A stretch of DNA of 16,537 nucleotides, from the NCBI RefSeq assembly GCF_003028415.1, contig NZ_PYSV01000033.1:1-16537 (forward strand), given 5' to 3'. The notes beneath the pieces were generated by a model. It worked only from the letters and a program-made list of their open reading frames with translations. It had not been told where the DNA came from and made no database searches. Source of the stretch: Deinococcus arcticus (GTDB taxonomy: Bacteria > Deinococcota > Deinococci > Deinococcales > Deinococcaceae). Shown one piece after another: positions 1 to 6,572 of the stretch (position 1 is the stretch's first letter; each line of letters begins with the position of its first letter). The position numbers were made by a program, and so were the translations under genes.

Positions 1-2
1 TT

Positions 3-62
3 GCGGAACTCTGGAAAATGCGCGGTGAAGCAGCGCGTCAGCTTGGCGAGGACATCGGGTGA
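3..62 (+). CDS. C-terminal end of a gene entering from the left
   Basis: Frame 3 is open from the window edge to a TGA at 60-62 and encodes a 19-residue tail, AELWKMRGEAARQLGEDIG, which is helical and charged. The codon choice (GCG, CTC, CTT, GGC, GAC, ATC) fits a G/C-rich third position. The other two plus frames give less protein-like readings. The small gene ending at 96 on the minus strand converges on it, which agrees with a real gene end here. Product unknown; the call rests on a very short stretch. Confidence 0.4.
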   Translation, partial: AELWKMRGEAARQLGEDIG

Positions 63-95
63 CGCGTCCTGTTCTCGCGTGTCAGCCGAAATTTT

Positions 96-239
96 TCAAG
101 CCCTGCCGGAAAGTGTCGGGTACTGAGCCCAACCCCACCAGACAATGCCGCCGACCACAATGATGATGGGCGACAGGTAGACGAGCGACACAATGGGGAA
201 GAGGAGCAACCCAAGGATTGTGTCTTTCCACGCCTTCAT
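96..239 (-). CDS. small 47-aa membrane protein, coupled to the lipoprotein gene
   Basis: The minus strand encodes a 47-residue peptide starting MKAWKDTILGLLLFPIVSLV and ending PTLSGRA. After a short positive N-terminus it is almost entirely hydrophobic (residues 7-40), with a Pro at 15 and a YLSP turn around 21-24. It could be one long helix or a tight hairpin, ending in WWGWAQY. Its ATG (239-237) overlaps the TGA of the upstream lipoprotein gene (238-236) as ATGA, the usual arrangement for translational coupling, and this is the main reason for accepting it. No family is recognised. A role as membrane partner of the lipoprotein is inference only. Confidence 0.6.
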   Translation of the reverse strand: MKAWKDTILGLLLFPIVSLVYLSPIIIVVGGIVWWGWAQYPTLSGRA

Positions 240-724
240 TCGTTCCACTCAAAAGGCGGCGTGTAGACGATGTCCGAATCGTAATTCCTAAGGAGTTCGG
301 TCGCACTCTTGAACGTCTCTTGTTTTGACTTCAGGGAACTGATCCCGATGCCGAAGCGCATGTTTTCCGCGTCATTCAACTGAAAACTTACGTGGTACTG
401 GCCATAATCGTCCCCCCACGCTTGACTCTCGATAGAGGGCTCCATGGCGTTCGACAGCAGCGCCAGCACCTCGTCACGAGACAGCTTCGAGACGTGGGAG
501 CGTGAACCGCCCCTAGACGCTCCTTTGCCGTAAAACTTTTCGCCGTCAATTTCTTTGAATTGATCCCCAGAGAGCACGTCGTAGACTGCCTCGTTCAGTT
601 GATCCACCATCATCTTCGTGTGGCCTCCGGTCGGCTGCACTGTTTCAGCCGGCTGTGTCCGGCAAGCCGTGAGGACGCAGCACATGATGAGCAGCTTTTT
701 CAGCATCCTCTCCAAGTGCGCCAT
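236..724 (-). CDS. predicted lipoprotein of unknown function
   Basis: The product is up to 162 residues. From the second Met (ATG at 706) it begins MLKKLLIMCCVLTAC: a short basic, hydrophobic signal with a lipobox (VLTAC), so Cys should be lipid-modified and the mature chain held at an outer face of the envelope. The start at 706 gives a more typical signal and has GGAGAGG directly upstream, though close to the ATG. The start at 724 adds MAHLER and lacks a clear ribosome site. The mature chain is soluble and mixed alpha/beta, with a central glycine/serine/arginine patch (KGASRGGSRSH). No domain is recognised. It overlaps the 47-aa membrane protein downstream by ATGA, so the two are probably co-translated. 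Confidence 0.75.
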   Translation of the reverse strand: MAHLERMLKKLLIMCCVLTACRTQPAETVQPTGGHTKMMVDQLNEAVYDVLSGDQFKEIDGEKFYGKGASRGGSRSHVSKLSRDEVLALLSNAMEPSIESQAWGDDYGQYHVSFQLNDAENMRFGIGISSLKSKQETFKSATELLRNYDSDIVYTPPFEWNE

Positions 725-757
725 TGAACCATCTCGCGCTGCGAGGGGCCGAAGGCT

Positions 758-1036
758 TCAGGGACCTGTGCGGCGCGGTGCCCAGGCCCGATGACTGAGG
801 AGTAGCGCCAGACCGGCCACCATGCTCGTGATGCCTGAGACGAACAACATTATGCGCAGGTGGTAGATCGCCGCCTGGGTGTCAGGCGATTCGAAGTATG
901 GAAGGACGGCGAGCGCCAAAAACGGGATCGCCAGAGAACAGAGGATGATGATGTTGACGATGAAGTCGGCCAGCAGCGCGGGGAGAATCAGGAGAAGGCC
1001 GAGGAAGAGCAGAAGCAGACCGCCGAGCCGGAGCAT
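758..1036 (-). CDS. small integral membrane protein
   Basis: This 92-residue protein starts MLRLGGLLLLFLGLLL and has hydrophobic stretches at about 3-24, 27-46 and 60-80, so two or three membrane helices. It ends in a short basic tail (HRAWAPRRTGP). AAGGTGG lies a few bases before the ATG at 1036 and is a good ribosome site. It sits 33 bases upstream of the lipoprotein gene on the same strand and is probably in the same transcript. No family or catalytic motif is recognised; a structural or transport accessory role is possible but not shown. Confidence 0.6.
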   Translation of the reverse strand: MLRLGGLLLLFLGLLLILPALLADFIVNIIILCSLAIPFLALAVLPYFESPDTQAAIYHLRIMLFVSGITSMVAGLALLLSHRAWAPRRTGP

Positions 1037-1153
1037 GACGCCACCTTAGCGGCGCGACGCGCGAACCGTGTGCGCAAGTGCCGACCCCTCTGGCTGAAGC
1101 GGCCCGGGCGGGAGACGCGTTCCAACTGGCACCAGCACTGGACCTGATGGGCA

Positions 1154-1459
1154 TCAGTCGTCAAGCCGGGACAGGTAGGGGGCAGCGCCCGTCAAGATGG
1201 AGATCAGGTGCTCTTGATCAAAATACGCCCGACCTGTCAGCTGAATGGAGCCGGCCACGCCGCCCGTTATGAACCAGCCGCGTTCGTCGCGGGCGATGAC
1301 CTGGCTTTGGGTTCGGTAGGCCTGATTGGTTTGCACGCAGCGAACGACCTCGTCAACAATGTCGACCCAGTCGTTTTCCACGAAAAAGAACAAGAGCTCT
1401 CGGGTATGCAGGGCTGGCAGAGCCAGCGTGTGGAGGTAGCGTTTAAGCGTGTCGGTCAC
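1154..1459 (-). CDS. hypothetical 101-aa protein
   Basis: A soluble protein starting at a GTG (1459) as MTDTLKRYLHTLALPAL and ending YLSRLDD. It has an amphipathic N-terminal half (RELLFFFVENDWVDIVDEVV) and a C-terminal half with a beta-like GWFITGGVAGSIQLTGRAYF segment. No transmembrane helix or signal is visible. The minus-strand reading is more protein-like than the overlapping plus-strand frame. The ribosome site is weak: GAGG lies 14 bases before the GTG. Size and composition resemble small immunity proteins of toxin loci, and an Imm74-like gene lies 200 bases away, but no family is recognised. Confidence 0.5.
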   Translation of the reverse strand: MTDTLKRYLHTLALPALHTRELLFFFVENDWVDIVDEVVRCVQTNQAYRTQSQVIARDERGWFITGGVAGSIQLTGRAYFDQEHLISILTGAAPYLSRLDD

Positions 1460-1535
1460 AGGCTTGGGGATTCCCTCATCAGATCAGCAGTTGGGACCAC
1501 GTCTCAGCCTAAGGGCTATCCTTCGGGTCATCGCT

Positions 1536-1662
1536 TCAGAATAGAGCAGAGGCGAGACGCAACCAGTGCTGTTTCTTCTGTCCTGCTGTTCCAAACCAGT
1601 GCTCGAACTCTGACAGACCCAAGTTGACGACCCATTCGTTCGCTGTCCAGCTCAGATTGAAG
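1536..1662 (-). pseudogene. C-terminal fragment of an unknown gene
   Basis: The minus strand reads FNLSWTANEWVVNLGLSEFE, then HWFGTAGQKKQHWLRLASALF and a TGA at 1538-1536. The composition (several Trp, mixed helix) is unlike a random antisense frame. The frame stays open upstream to about 1740 but has no ATG, GTG or TTG suitable as a start, and it runs antisense to the Imm74-like gene. I therefore read it as the tail of a gene that lost its N-terminus. The left boundary is the stop codon; the right boundary is approximate. Product unknown. Confidence 0.35.
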
Positions 1663-1663
1663 G

Positions 1664-1963
1664 GTGAACGCGAGGGAGGTTCACGCTGCAGCGTGTCACG
1701 ATCAGCCCATGGCCGGAGTGAACATCGTGCAAGTCACACGGAGCTGGATCAGCATTCGTGTAGGTGAACGTTCAGTCAGGTTTGGGGGTGAGATGCTCCT
1801 CCCCGAGACCGGCAAGCTTGGGTTCGTGATCTACCGGGACAGGCCGTCTCACTGGAACCCACCGGACCATGGGATCCCCATTGCCCAGACCGATACCGAT
1901 GCGATGGTGCACGCTGCCCAGCAGACCCTTGCGCGTGACGGCCATGTACTTCAGGTCGAATAA
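1664..1963 (+). CDS. Imm74-like immunity protein (orphan)
   Basis: Residues from about 21 onward (VQVTRSWISIRV, SVRFGGEMLLP, GFVIYRDRPSHWNPP, then a C-terminal helix ending DGHVLQVE) follow the pattern I remember for the Imm74 immunity family of polymorphic toxin systems: short beta strands, a conserved GGE, then FVIY and WxPP. Such proteins bind and neutralise a cognate secreted toxin in the producing cell. The start is uncertain. The longest reading begins at GTG 1664, but the family core begins near residue 21, and a GTG at 1727 has GGAG eight bases upstream, giving a typical 79-residue member. No cognate toxin lies beside it, so it is an orphan or a remnant of a lost cassette. Assignment is from memory of the family, without a search. 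Confidence 0.55.
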   Translation: MNAREVHAAACHDQPMAGVNIVQVTRSWISIRVGERSVRFGGEMLLPETGKLGFVIYRDRPSHWNPPDHGIPIAQTDTDAMVHAAQQTLARDGHVLQVE

Positions 1964-2031
1964 AGGCGTGCCCTTCAATTTCTGGTCACCGGTCTGAACT
2001 AGAGCGGGGGCCCGTCCCCTCTCCACGACAA

Positions 2032-2060
2032 ACCTGCCCCAGCGGTTAGCCAGGGCAGGT
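2032..2060 (-). terminator. hairpin, possible terminator for the minus-strand gene at 2088
   Basis: ACCTGCCC (2032-2039) can pair perfectly with GGGCAGGT (2053-2060) across a 13-base loop. Read on the minus strand the stem is followed by TTTGT. It lies 28 bases past the stop of the minus-strand frame ending at 2088 and after the end of the plus-strand Imm74-like gene, so it could serve as a convergent terminator. The U-tract is poor. Confidence 0.35.
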
Positions 2061-2087
2061 CAGAGGTGCATACCGGGGGAAAGAGGC

Positions 2088-2426
2088 TTATTTCAGGGCG
2101 TTCAGAAGTGCCGCGAGGCCAGTCAGCAGGGTGCCGAGGGCGGCCACAAGGACCGCCACTTCACCCCATTTCCCTGGCTTTTGCGGGCGCTTCGGCGGGC
2201 CCCCTCCACCCAGACCCCTGCGGTGGCCGGGAGGACAGTGGCTCGCCACCCACGTGGAACAGGGAGGCGGGAACCTCGTGTGCCCCCTGAGATGGGGAGG
2301 CGGGGTGAAAGACCCCATGCACGTTGGGCCCACTGGCGGCGCCCTGGTCTGCTTCAGAAAGAGCCGCGACGCTCGCTGAGGCGGCGCCGCTGCTGGTGCT
2401 GGGGCGGCGTTCCAGCCTGATCCCAC
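2088..2426 (-). CDS. possible membrane-tailed protein, probably frameshifted
   Basis: The last 40 residues (PPKRPQKPGKWGEVAVLVAA, then LGTLLTGLAALLNALK and TAA at 2088) look like a real basic linker followed by one C-terminal membrane helix. The N-terminal two thirds of this frame are Pro/Ala-rich and unconvincing. In the neighbouring minus frame the same DNA (about 2210-2410) has better G/C-ending codons and reads SGAASASVAALSEADQG and so on. The switch would lie near a GGGGGCCC run at about 2200, so the gene may have lost or gained a base there. The GTG at 2426 follows a GAGAG and is preceded by an in-frame TGA. No family recognised. Confidence 0.35.
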   Translation of the reverse strand: MGSGWNAAPAPAAAPPQRASRLFLKQTRAPPVGPTCMGSFTPPPHLRGHTRFPPPCSTWVASHCPPGHRRGLGGGGPPKRPQKPGKWGEVAVLVAALGTLLTGLAALLNALK

Positions 2427-2442
2427 TCAGTCTCTCAATCAG

Positions 2443-2836
2443 GTGCTGACCGCCTGTTCCTGGGCCGCGCTCACGCTGTGGACAACCGTGGGCCTCGCCT
2501 GGGAGAGTCCAGCTGCCTCCCGCTTCGAACTCAGGAAGCCCTTCGGGCAGGTGACCATCAACCGCATGAACGACGGTTACCTGTCCGACATGCACATCAC
2601 CGCCAGGGCCGGCCCACTGGCCGATTCGCATGCCCGGGCTTTTTCGGCCCTGACGCGGGACCTGCTGGGCCTGTCGCTGAGCAGAGGGCAACTCGACGCC
2701 TGCTTGAACAAGGCCCGGCAGGCCAAGGCATTGTCGTCCTGCATCACCCTGATGGGATCAGTCGGCCGTGGGCTGCAGCCTGCTGCCACAGGACAGCGGG
2801 TTCAAAAGCGTGCTCGCGATCTGGCCGATCGGTTGA
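2443..2836 (+). pseudogene. secreted-type protein of unknown function with apparent frameshift near 2752
   Basis: From a GTG at 2443 the frame reads MLTACSWAALTLWTTVGLAW, a signal-peptide-like start, then a plausible domain with ITARAGPLADSHARAFSALT and LDACLNKARQAKALSSCITL. Third positions are strongly G/C up to about 2752. After that the original frame loses this bias (it would continue to 2967). The next frame gains it and reads WDQSAVGCSLLPQDSGFK then SVLAIWPIG, ending in TGA at 2834-2836. This is best explained by a one-base frameshift near 2750. The start has no clear ribosome site. No family is recognised. If the shift is a sequencing error, the intact protein would be about 130 residues. 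Confidence 0.45.
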
Positions 2837-2973
2837 AAGAGGAGGGGTGCATTCGTGCTGTGCCGTGGCGGGTGGCCTGCGCAGGATCAGGCGCCGGAGA
2901 CTGTCCTGGCGCGGCAGGTGGGGGTGAGCCCGGCCTTCTCATCCCCGCGACGCGCCTGCCATACTGAGCCGCC

Positions 2974-3678
2974 ATGACTCCGCCTGCCCCGCCCCCTCTT
3001 CCGCCCCCCTTGCCCTGGACCCCAGGGCGGCGGCTGGGCTACGGCCTGGGGGTCATCAGTGCGGTGGCCTGCGGGGTGTCGTACTTCATGTTTCTCTGGA
3101 CCAATCTGACCCCCGATTCCCCGCTGATGGTCAGCTACACCGCCACCTGGCGGACCCTTGCACTGATCGGCCTGTTCATGCTGTCGCTCTTCCAGGCCCT
3201 CGACCAGTGGCCCCGCGCCAGCCTCCTCAAAGAGCCGCCCCGATTCAGCACCCAGCGCACCCCGGTGGTCGTGCTGCCTGGTCGGGAGCGCCCTGGCGCC
3301 ATCGCGCTGATCTGCGCGATGGTGTGGGCTGGGTTGTGGGCGCTGCACCGGTGGCCGGGTGACACCAGCGTGCTGCGCGAATTGACGGGGCAGCGCGTGT
3401 ATACCCTGACACTTGCTGATCCCAGCAGCACGGTCCGCTGGACCGATACCCTCACTGACCTCCAGGCCGCCTGTCTGGCCGCCACGTGGCTCAAAGGCGT
3501 CTACAGCCGACCAGAGGTGACGCCGCAGGGCGTGAGTGCACCCGCCCTCAAGGAATGGCAGGGCCAACTCAAACGCTTCAAGAGGAACCTGACCTGCGCC
3601 CCCAGTGAAACGCGGGCGGTCCTGAGGCAGAGTCAGGCCCGGGCGCAGGCCGCTGGCACCTGGAGAGAGACGGACTGA
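2974..3678 (+). CDS. three-helix membrane protein of unknown function
   Basis: The 234-residue product begins with a proline-rich cytoplasmic leader (MTPPAPPPLPPPLPWTPGRR). Three membrane helices follow at about 20-43 (LGYGLGVISAVACGVSYFMF), 59-78 (TWRTLALIGLFMLSLFQAL) and 107-126 (GAIALICAMVWAGLWAL). The C-terminal half (about 130-234) is soluble and ends in a basic, helical stretch (QGQLKRFKRNL, then AVLRQSQARAQAAGTW). Codon bias supports this frame over the long antisense one. It begins 137 bases after the broken gene upstream, on the same strand, and could once have been co-transcribed with it. The ATG lacks a strong ribosome site. A short GCCCC/GGGGC hairpin follows the stop. No family recognised. 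Confidence 0.7.
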   Translation: MTPPAPPPLPPPLPWTPGRRLGYGLGVISAVACGVSYFMFLWTNLTPDSPLMVSYTATWRTLALIGLFMLSLFQALDQWPRASLLKEPPRFSTQRTPVVVLPGRERPGAIALICAMVWAGLWALHRWPGDTSVLRELTGQRVYTLTLADPSSTVRWTDTLTDLQAACLAATWLKGVYSRPEVTPQGVSAPALKEWQGQLKRFKRNLTCAPSETRAVLRQSQARAQAAGTWRETD

Positions 3679-4119
3679 CGGGCCCCGGCTGGGGCGTTCA
3701 GTCGGGGGCAGCGCCAGTCCGTCTTGGGCTTAAGTTCATGGTCAGGTTGGCGGCTGAAGGGCCGTGCGGCCCACATCTGCGAGACCTACGCTGACAGCGG
3801 CCTGAGGCGCCGCCGCGCGCCGCACCTCTGTACGTTGGGTGGTCGAGGGTTCCATTTGGCCAGGGCCTTGCGCCCAGGCCCCATCTCTCCCCAGAAACGT
3901 CTTGTTCCTCTGTCTCTGGATGTCAGGTGTCATGTTCCGCTAGAGGCCTGACGATGAACTCAGGAAAGCGCCGGGAGCAACACGCAACCGAGGGGGTTCG
4001 TGGGCACTGGCCCTGCGGCGGGGGCGCGGGCGTCGTCTGGTATGTGGGACGCGGCATACACTGTTCCAAATGACACCCACAGCGTCGCTGGGCGCGGGAC
4101 GTGCGTGCTCACGACAGGC
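3679..4119. other. intergenic, no gene seen
   Basis: About 440 bases between the membrane protein and the 3' end of the polymerase gene. Short open frames exist on both strands, but none has a start with ribosome site, consistent codon bias or a recognisable product. I see no tRNA fold, long repeat or strong terminator. Confidence 0.6.
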
Positions 4120-6444
4120 TTACGGCATGTGGTCCAGCACCGGCTGCCACCTCACCCGTATCTCGCTCACTGGCCGGTCAAACAACCCCGCACCACGCCC
4201 ACCAAAGAGCTGCTCCCAATCTGCCGGGTCCAGCGCCTTGCGCAGCCGCGTGGCGTAGTTCTGCACCAGGGCCGCCTGGTAGTGCCCAGCGTCGTAATCA
4301 TGCCCGTCCGGATCGGTCACCACGGTCAGGCCCTGTCCGGCCCGGACATACGGCGTGACGCGGTCCCCCACCCGGAAGTCCAGCCCGGCGTGCCACGCCG
4401 CTTCCAGATGCGCTTCCTTGCGCTGGGCCCGCGTCTGGGCAAAGTCCGCGCGCGTTTTGCCGATCCGCACGCGCGTGCTCACCTCGGCATTCGTGAAGCG
4501 CCGCTCCGTCAGCCGCTTGGCCGTGTCCTCAAAGGCGGCTTGCACGCCAGGCACGTCCCCACGCAGCAGGCTGTTCAGGGCCGTTCGCAGGAAGAGGGTG
4601 CCGTACGGCTCCGAGCGGCTGGACTCGAACGACGCGCCGCTGAGGTCCAGCGTGCCGTCGTACCGCAGCAGCACGTAATTCTTCACCTGATGGCTCAGCA
4701 TCGCCCGCGCCCGCCCATCGAACTCCAGCGTGATTCCTTCTGGCAACCCGGCCGCAACCTGCGCGATCAGCGCGCGTTCCGCCCCCTCACCGATCTCCTG
4801 GCCGGTGCTGAAATACACCCCATCGGTGTCCGACTCGATCAGCTGCACGCCGCACGCTTCCAGCGCCGCCGTGACCTGCTGCAGGAGCGCGCGGCCCCGG
4901 GCGGTCACCCGATCGGCGGCCTCCCGGTCGCCCAGCTTCGCCAGCCGCCCCGCCCCCAGGTACCCGTACGCGGCATTCACGACCAGTTTCATGGCGTCCT
5001 GCATGGCGTGGTGGTCCCGGCGCTCAGCGTCGCTGAGGCGGGCATTCCGGGCTTCCCGCTTGTGGGTCAGACGCTGGGTGGTCAGGTCACTCACGATCCG
5101 GTGGAAGCTCCCCAGTTCGTCCTGCCGCGGCCCGATGCCCTCCGCGCGGATGATGCTGGGGTACATGCTCGCCACGTCCGCTTTGACGATGTGCTGTAGA
5201 ACGCCCTCGGCATGCAGCTGCACGTGGCCACCCCGGTGCGGGTCAGCATGCCCCCGTTCCGGCGCTGGGAAGGGCCGCCCCGCCTCGTAATACGCGCGGA
5301 TCAGCATCGGCTCTAAGACGCCCTTGGCCGGGCCCGCGCGCGTGAGACGGTGGTACGGGCGGGGCGTCAGGCGGGCCAGGGCGAAACTGGGTGCGAGCAC
5401 GATCCGCGCCAAGGCGTCCACCTCCTGCACGTCCTGCAGGGCGTACTGCCGCACGAGCTTCGGTTGATCCCAGTAGGTCTGGACGATCTCCGCGCCTTCC
5501 AGGTAGACCCGGCCTTCCGGCGCGATGCCGAAGTGCCGCGCGGCAGCCTTCAGGCCGCTGGACGGGAGGTTCAGGCGGCGCACCGCGTCGAGCGTATCGA
5601 GAATTTCCCGGCCAGGGCAAACCCACAAGGGCGTGCGGCTTCCATCATCGACCGTCCAGGGCACCCCGTCCCCCGCCCGGCCGAGCCGGAAGGGAATGCC
5701 GTGCCGGCGGGCGCGGGCCGTGATGAACGGCAGATCGAAGCCATGGATGAAGTGGTTCTCAATGACATCTGGGTCGCGCGCTTGCACCAGGGCCAGGAAC
5801 GCCTCAATCATCTCGCCTTCTTTCGCCGCTTGCCGGGCTTCAAGCAGTGTCTCCAGGCCGCGGTTGTCCCGCACGGCGATCAGGAAGATTCGTCCCTCGT
5901 CCGGACTCAGCGCGGTGGTTTCCAGGTCGAACTGCAGCCGGACGGGCTGATCGAAGGTCAGGTCCTGGTGGTAGGTCTGCCCGGTGGCGATGAGGTACTG
6001 CTCCGTGTAGCCCAGGCGCAGGTAGCCGCTGAGGTCACCCAGCGCGGGGCGGGCCTTCAACGCCCGGGCGTTCAGGGCCCCCTGCTGAATCTCGTTCTCC
6101 AGCTGGCGGGGGCTGGGGCCGCTCAGCAGGTAGCGGTAGGCCCGCGCGTCCACACCGTCCGGCGCGAGGTCCTGCGCGTGGTAGCGGGCATGGGTCGGGG
6201 CCGGGCTGGTGGACACGGTCAGCCGGTCGCCGAGGTGGGCCAGGTCGCCCAGGTGCCGGGCATAGATCCAGCCGCGCTGCCGGGTGCGGTGCACCTGGGC
6301 CTGACCTGTGACTGGATCCCTTTGCCAGACGGTCACCCCGCCGTCCGCGCCGGCGTGCACAGACACGATGCCAGGGAGCGGCGGGGGGAGGGTCGGCCGG
6401 GTCATGCCCGGCATTATGCCCAGCTTGTGTGCTGCGGCCTCCAC
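4120..6444 (-). CDS. family B DNA polymerase with proofreading exonuclease
   Basis: This protein of up to 774 residues is about the size of E. coli Pol II. In the longest reading the 3'-5' exonuclease motifs are complete: Exo I FDLETT (D173, E175), Exo II N230 to FD237, Exo III YALQD (Y334, D338). The polymerase motifs follow: A ADVASMYPSII (D423), B KLVVNAAYG (K486, N490, Y493), C ESDTDGVYFS (D539, D541), then a KNYVLL element. The enzyme should extend DNA in the cytoplasm with proofreading; in relatives such enzymes act in repair or lesion bypass. GTG 6444 is the longest start; ATG 6414 or 6405 (MPGMTRPT, MTRPT) gives a more natural N-terminus, with no strong ribosome site at any. It stands alone, without clamp or helicase genes, and diverges from the hydrolase gene across 128 bases. 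No inactivating change is seen. Confidence 0.9.
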   Translation of the reverse strand: MEAAAHKLGIMPGMTRPTLPPPLPGIVSVHAGADGGVTVWQRDPVTGQAQVHRTRQRGWIYARHLGDLAHLGDRLTVSTSPAPTHARYHAQDLAPDGVDARAYRYLLSGPSPRQLENEIQQGALNARALKARPALGDLSGYLRLGYTEQYLIATGQTYHQDLTFDQPVRLQFDLETTALSPDEGRIFLIAVRDNRGLETLLEARQAAKEGEMIEAFLALVQARDPDVIENHFIHGFDLPFITARARRHGIPFRLGRAGDGVPWTVDDGSRTPLWVCPGREILDTLDAVRRLNLPSSGLKAAARHFGIAPEGRVYLEGAEIVQTYWDQPKLVRQYALQDVQEVDALARIVLAPSFALARLTPRPYHRLTRAGPAKGVLEPMLIRAYYEAGRPFPAPERGHADPHRGGHVQLHAEGVLQHIVKADVASMYPSIIRAEGIGPRQDELGSFHRIVSDLTTQRLTHKREARNARLSDAERRDHHAMQDAMKLVVNAAYGYLGAGRLAKLGDREAADRVTARGRALLQQVTAALEACGVQLIESDTDGVYFSTGQEIGEGAERALIAQVAAGLPEGITLEFDGRARAMLSHQVKNYVLLRYDGTLDLSGASFESSRSEPYGTLFLRTALNSLLRGDVPGVQAAFEDTAKRLTERRFTNAEVSTRVRIGKTRADFAQTRAQRKEAHLEAAWHAGLDFRVGDRVTPYVRAGQGLTVVTDPDGHDYDAGHYQAALVQNYATRLRKALDPADWEQLFGGRGAGLFDRPVSEIRVRWQPVLDHMP

Positions 6445-6572
6445 AGGGGGCGCGTGGTCACGAATAGACAGCGCTGGTCATTTCGACGCGACATAACTGT
6501 GGAAAATGTCACACTAAGAAGACACCGCCTCTGCCCATTGTCCTGCTTCACCGTCCCGTTCAGGAGGTCACT

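Noticed and set aside
4000..5199. 399-aa plus-strand open frame antisense to the polymerase
   Set aside because: It is a shadow of the polymerase frame in G/C-rich DNA; the polymerase has all family motifs.
6489..6505. TTATGTC on the minus strand upstream of the polymerase, resembling half of the Deinococcus radiation/desiccation response motif
   Set aside because: Only the first half-site matches the 17-bp palindrome; the second half does not, so it is not called as an operator.
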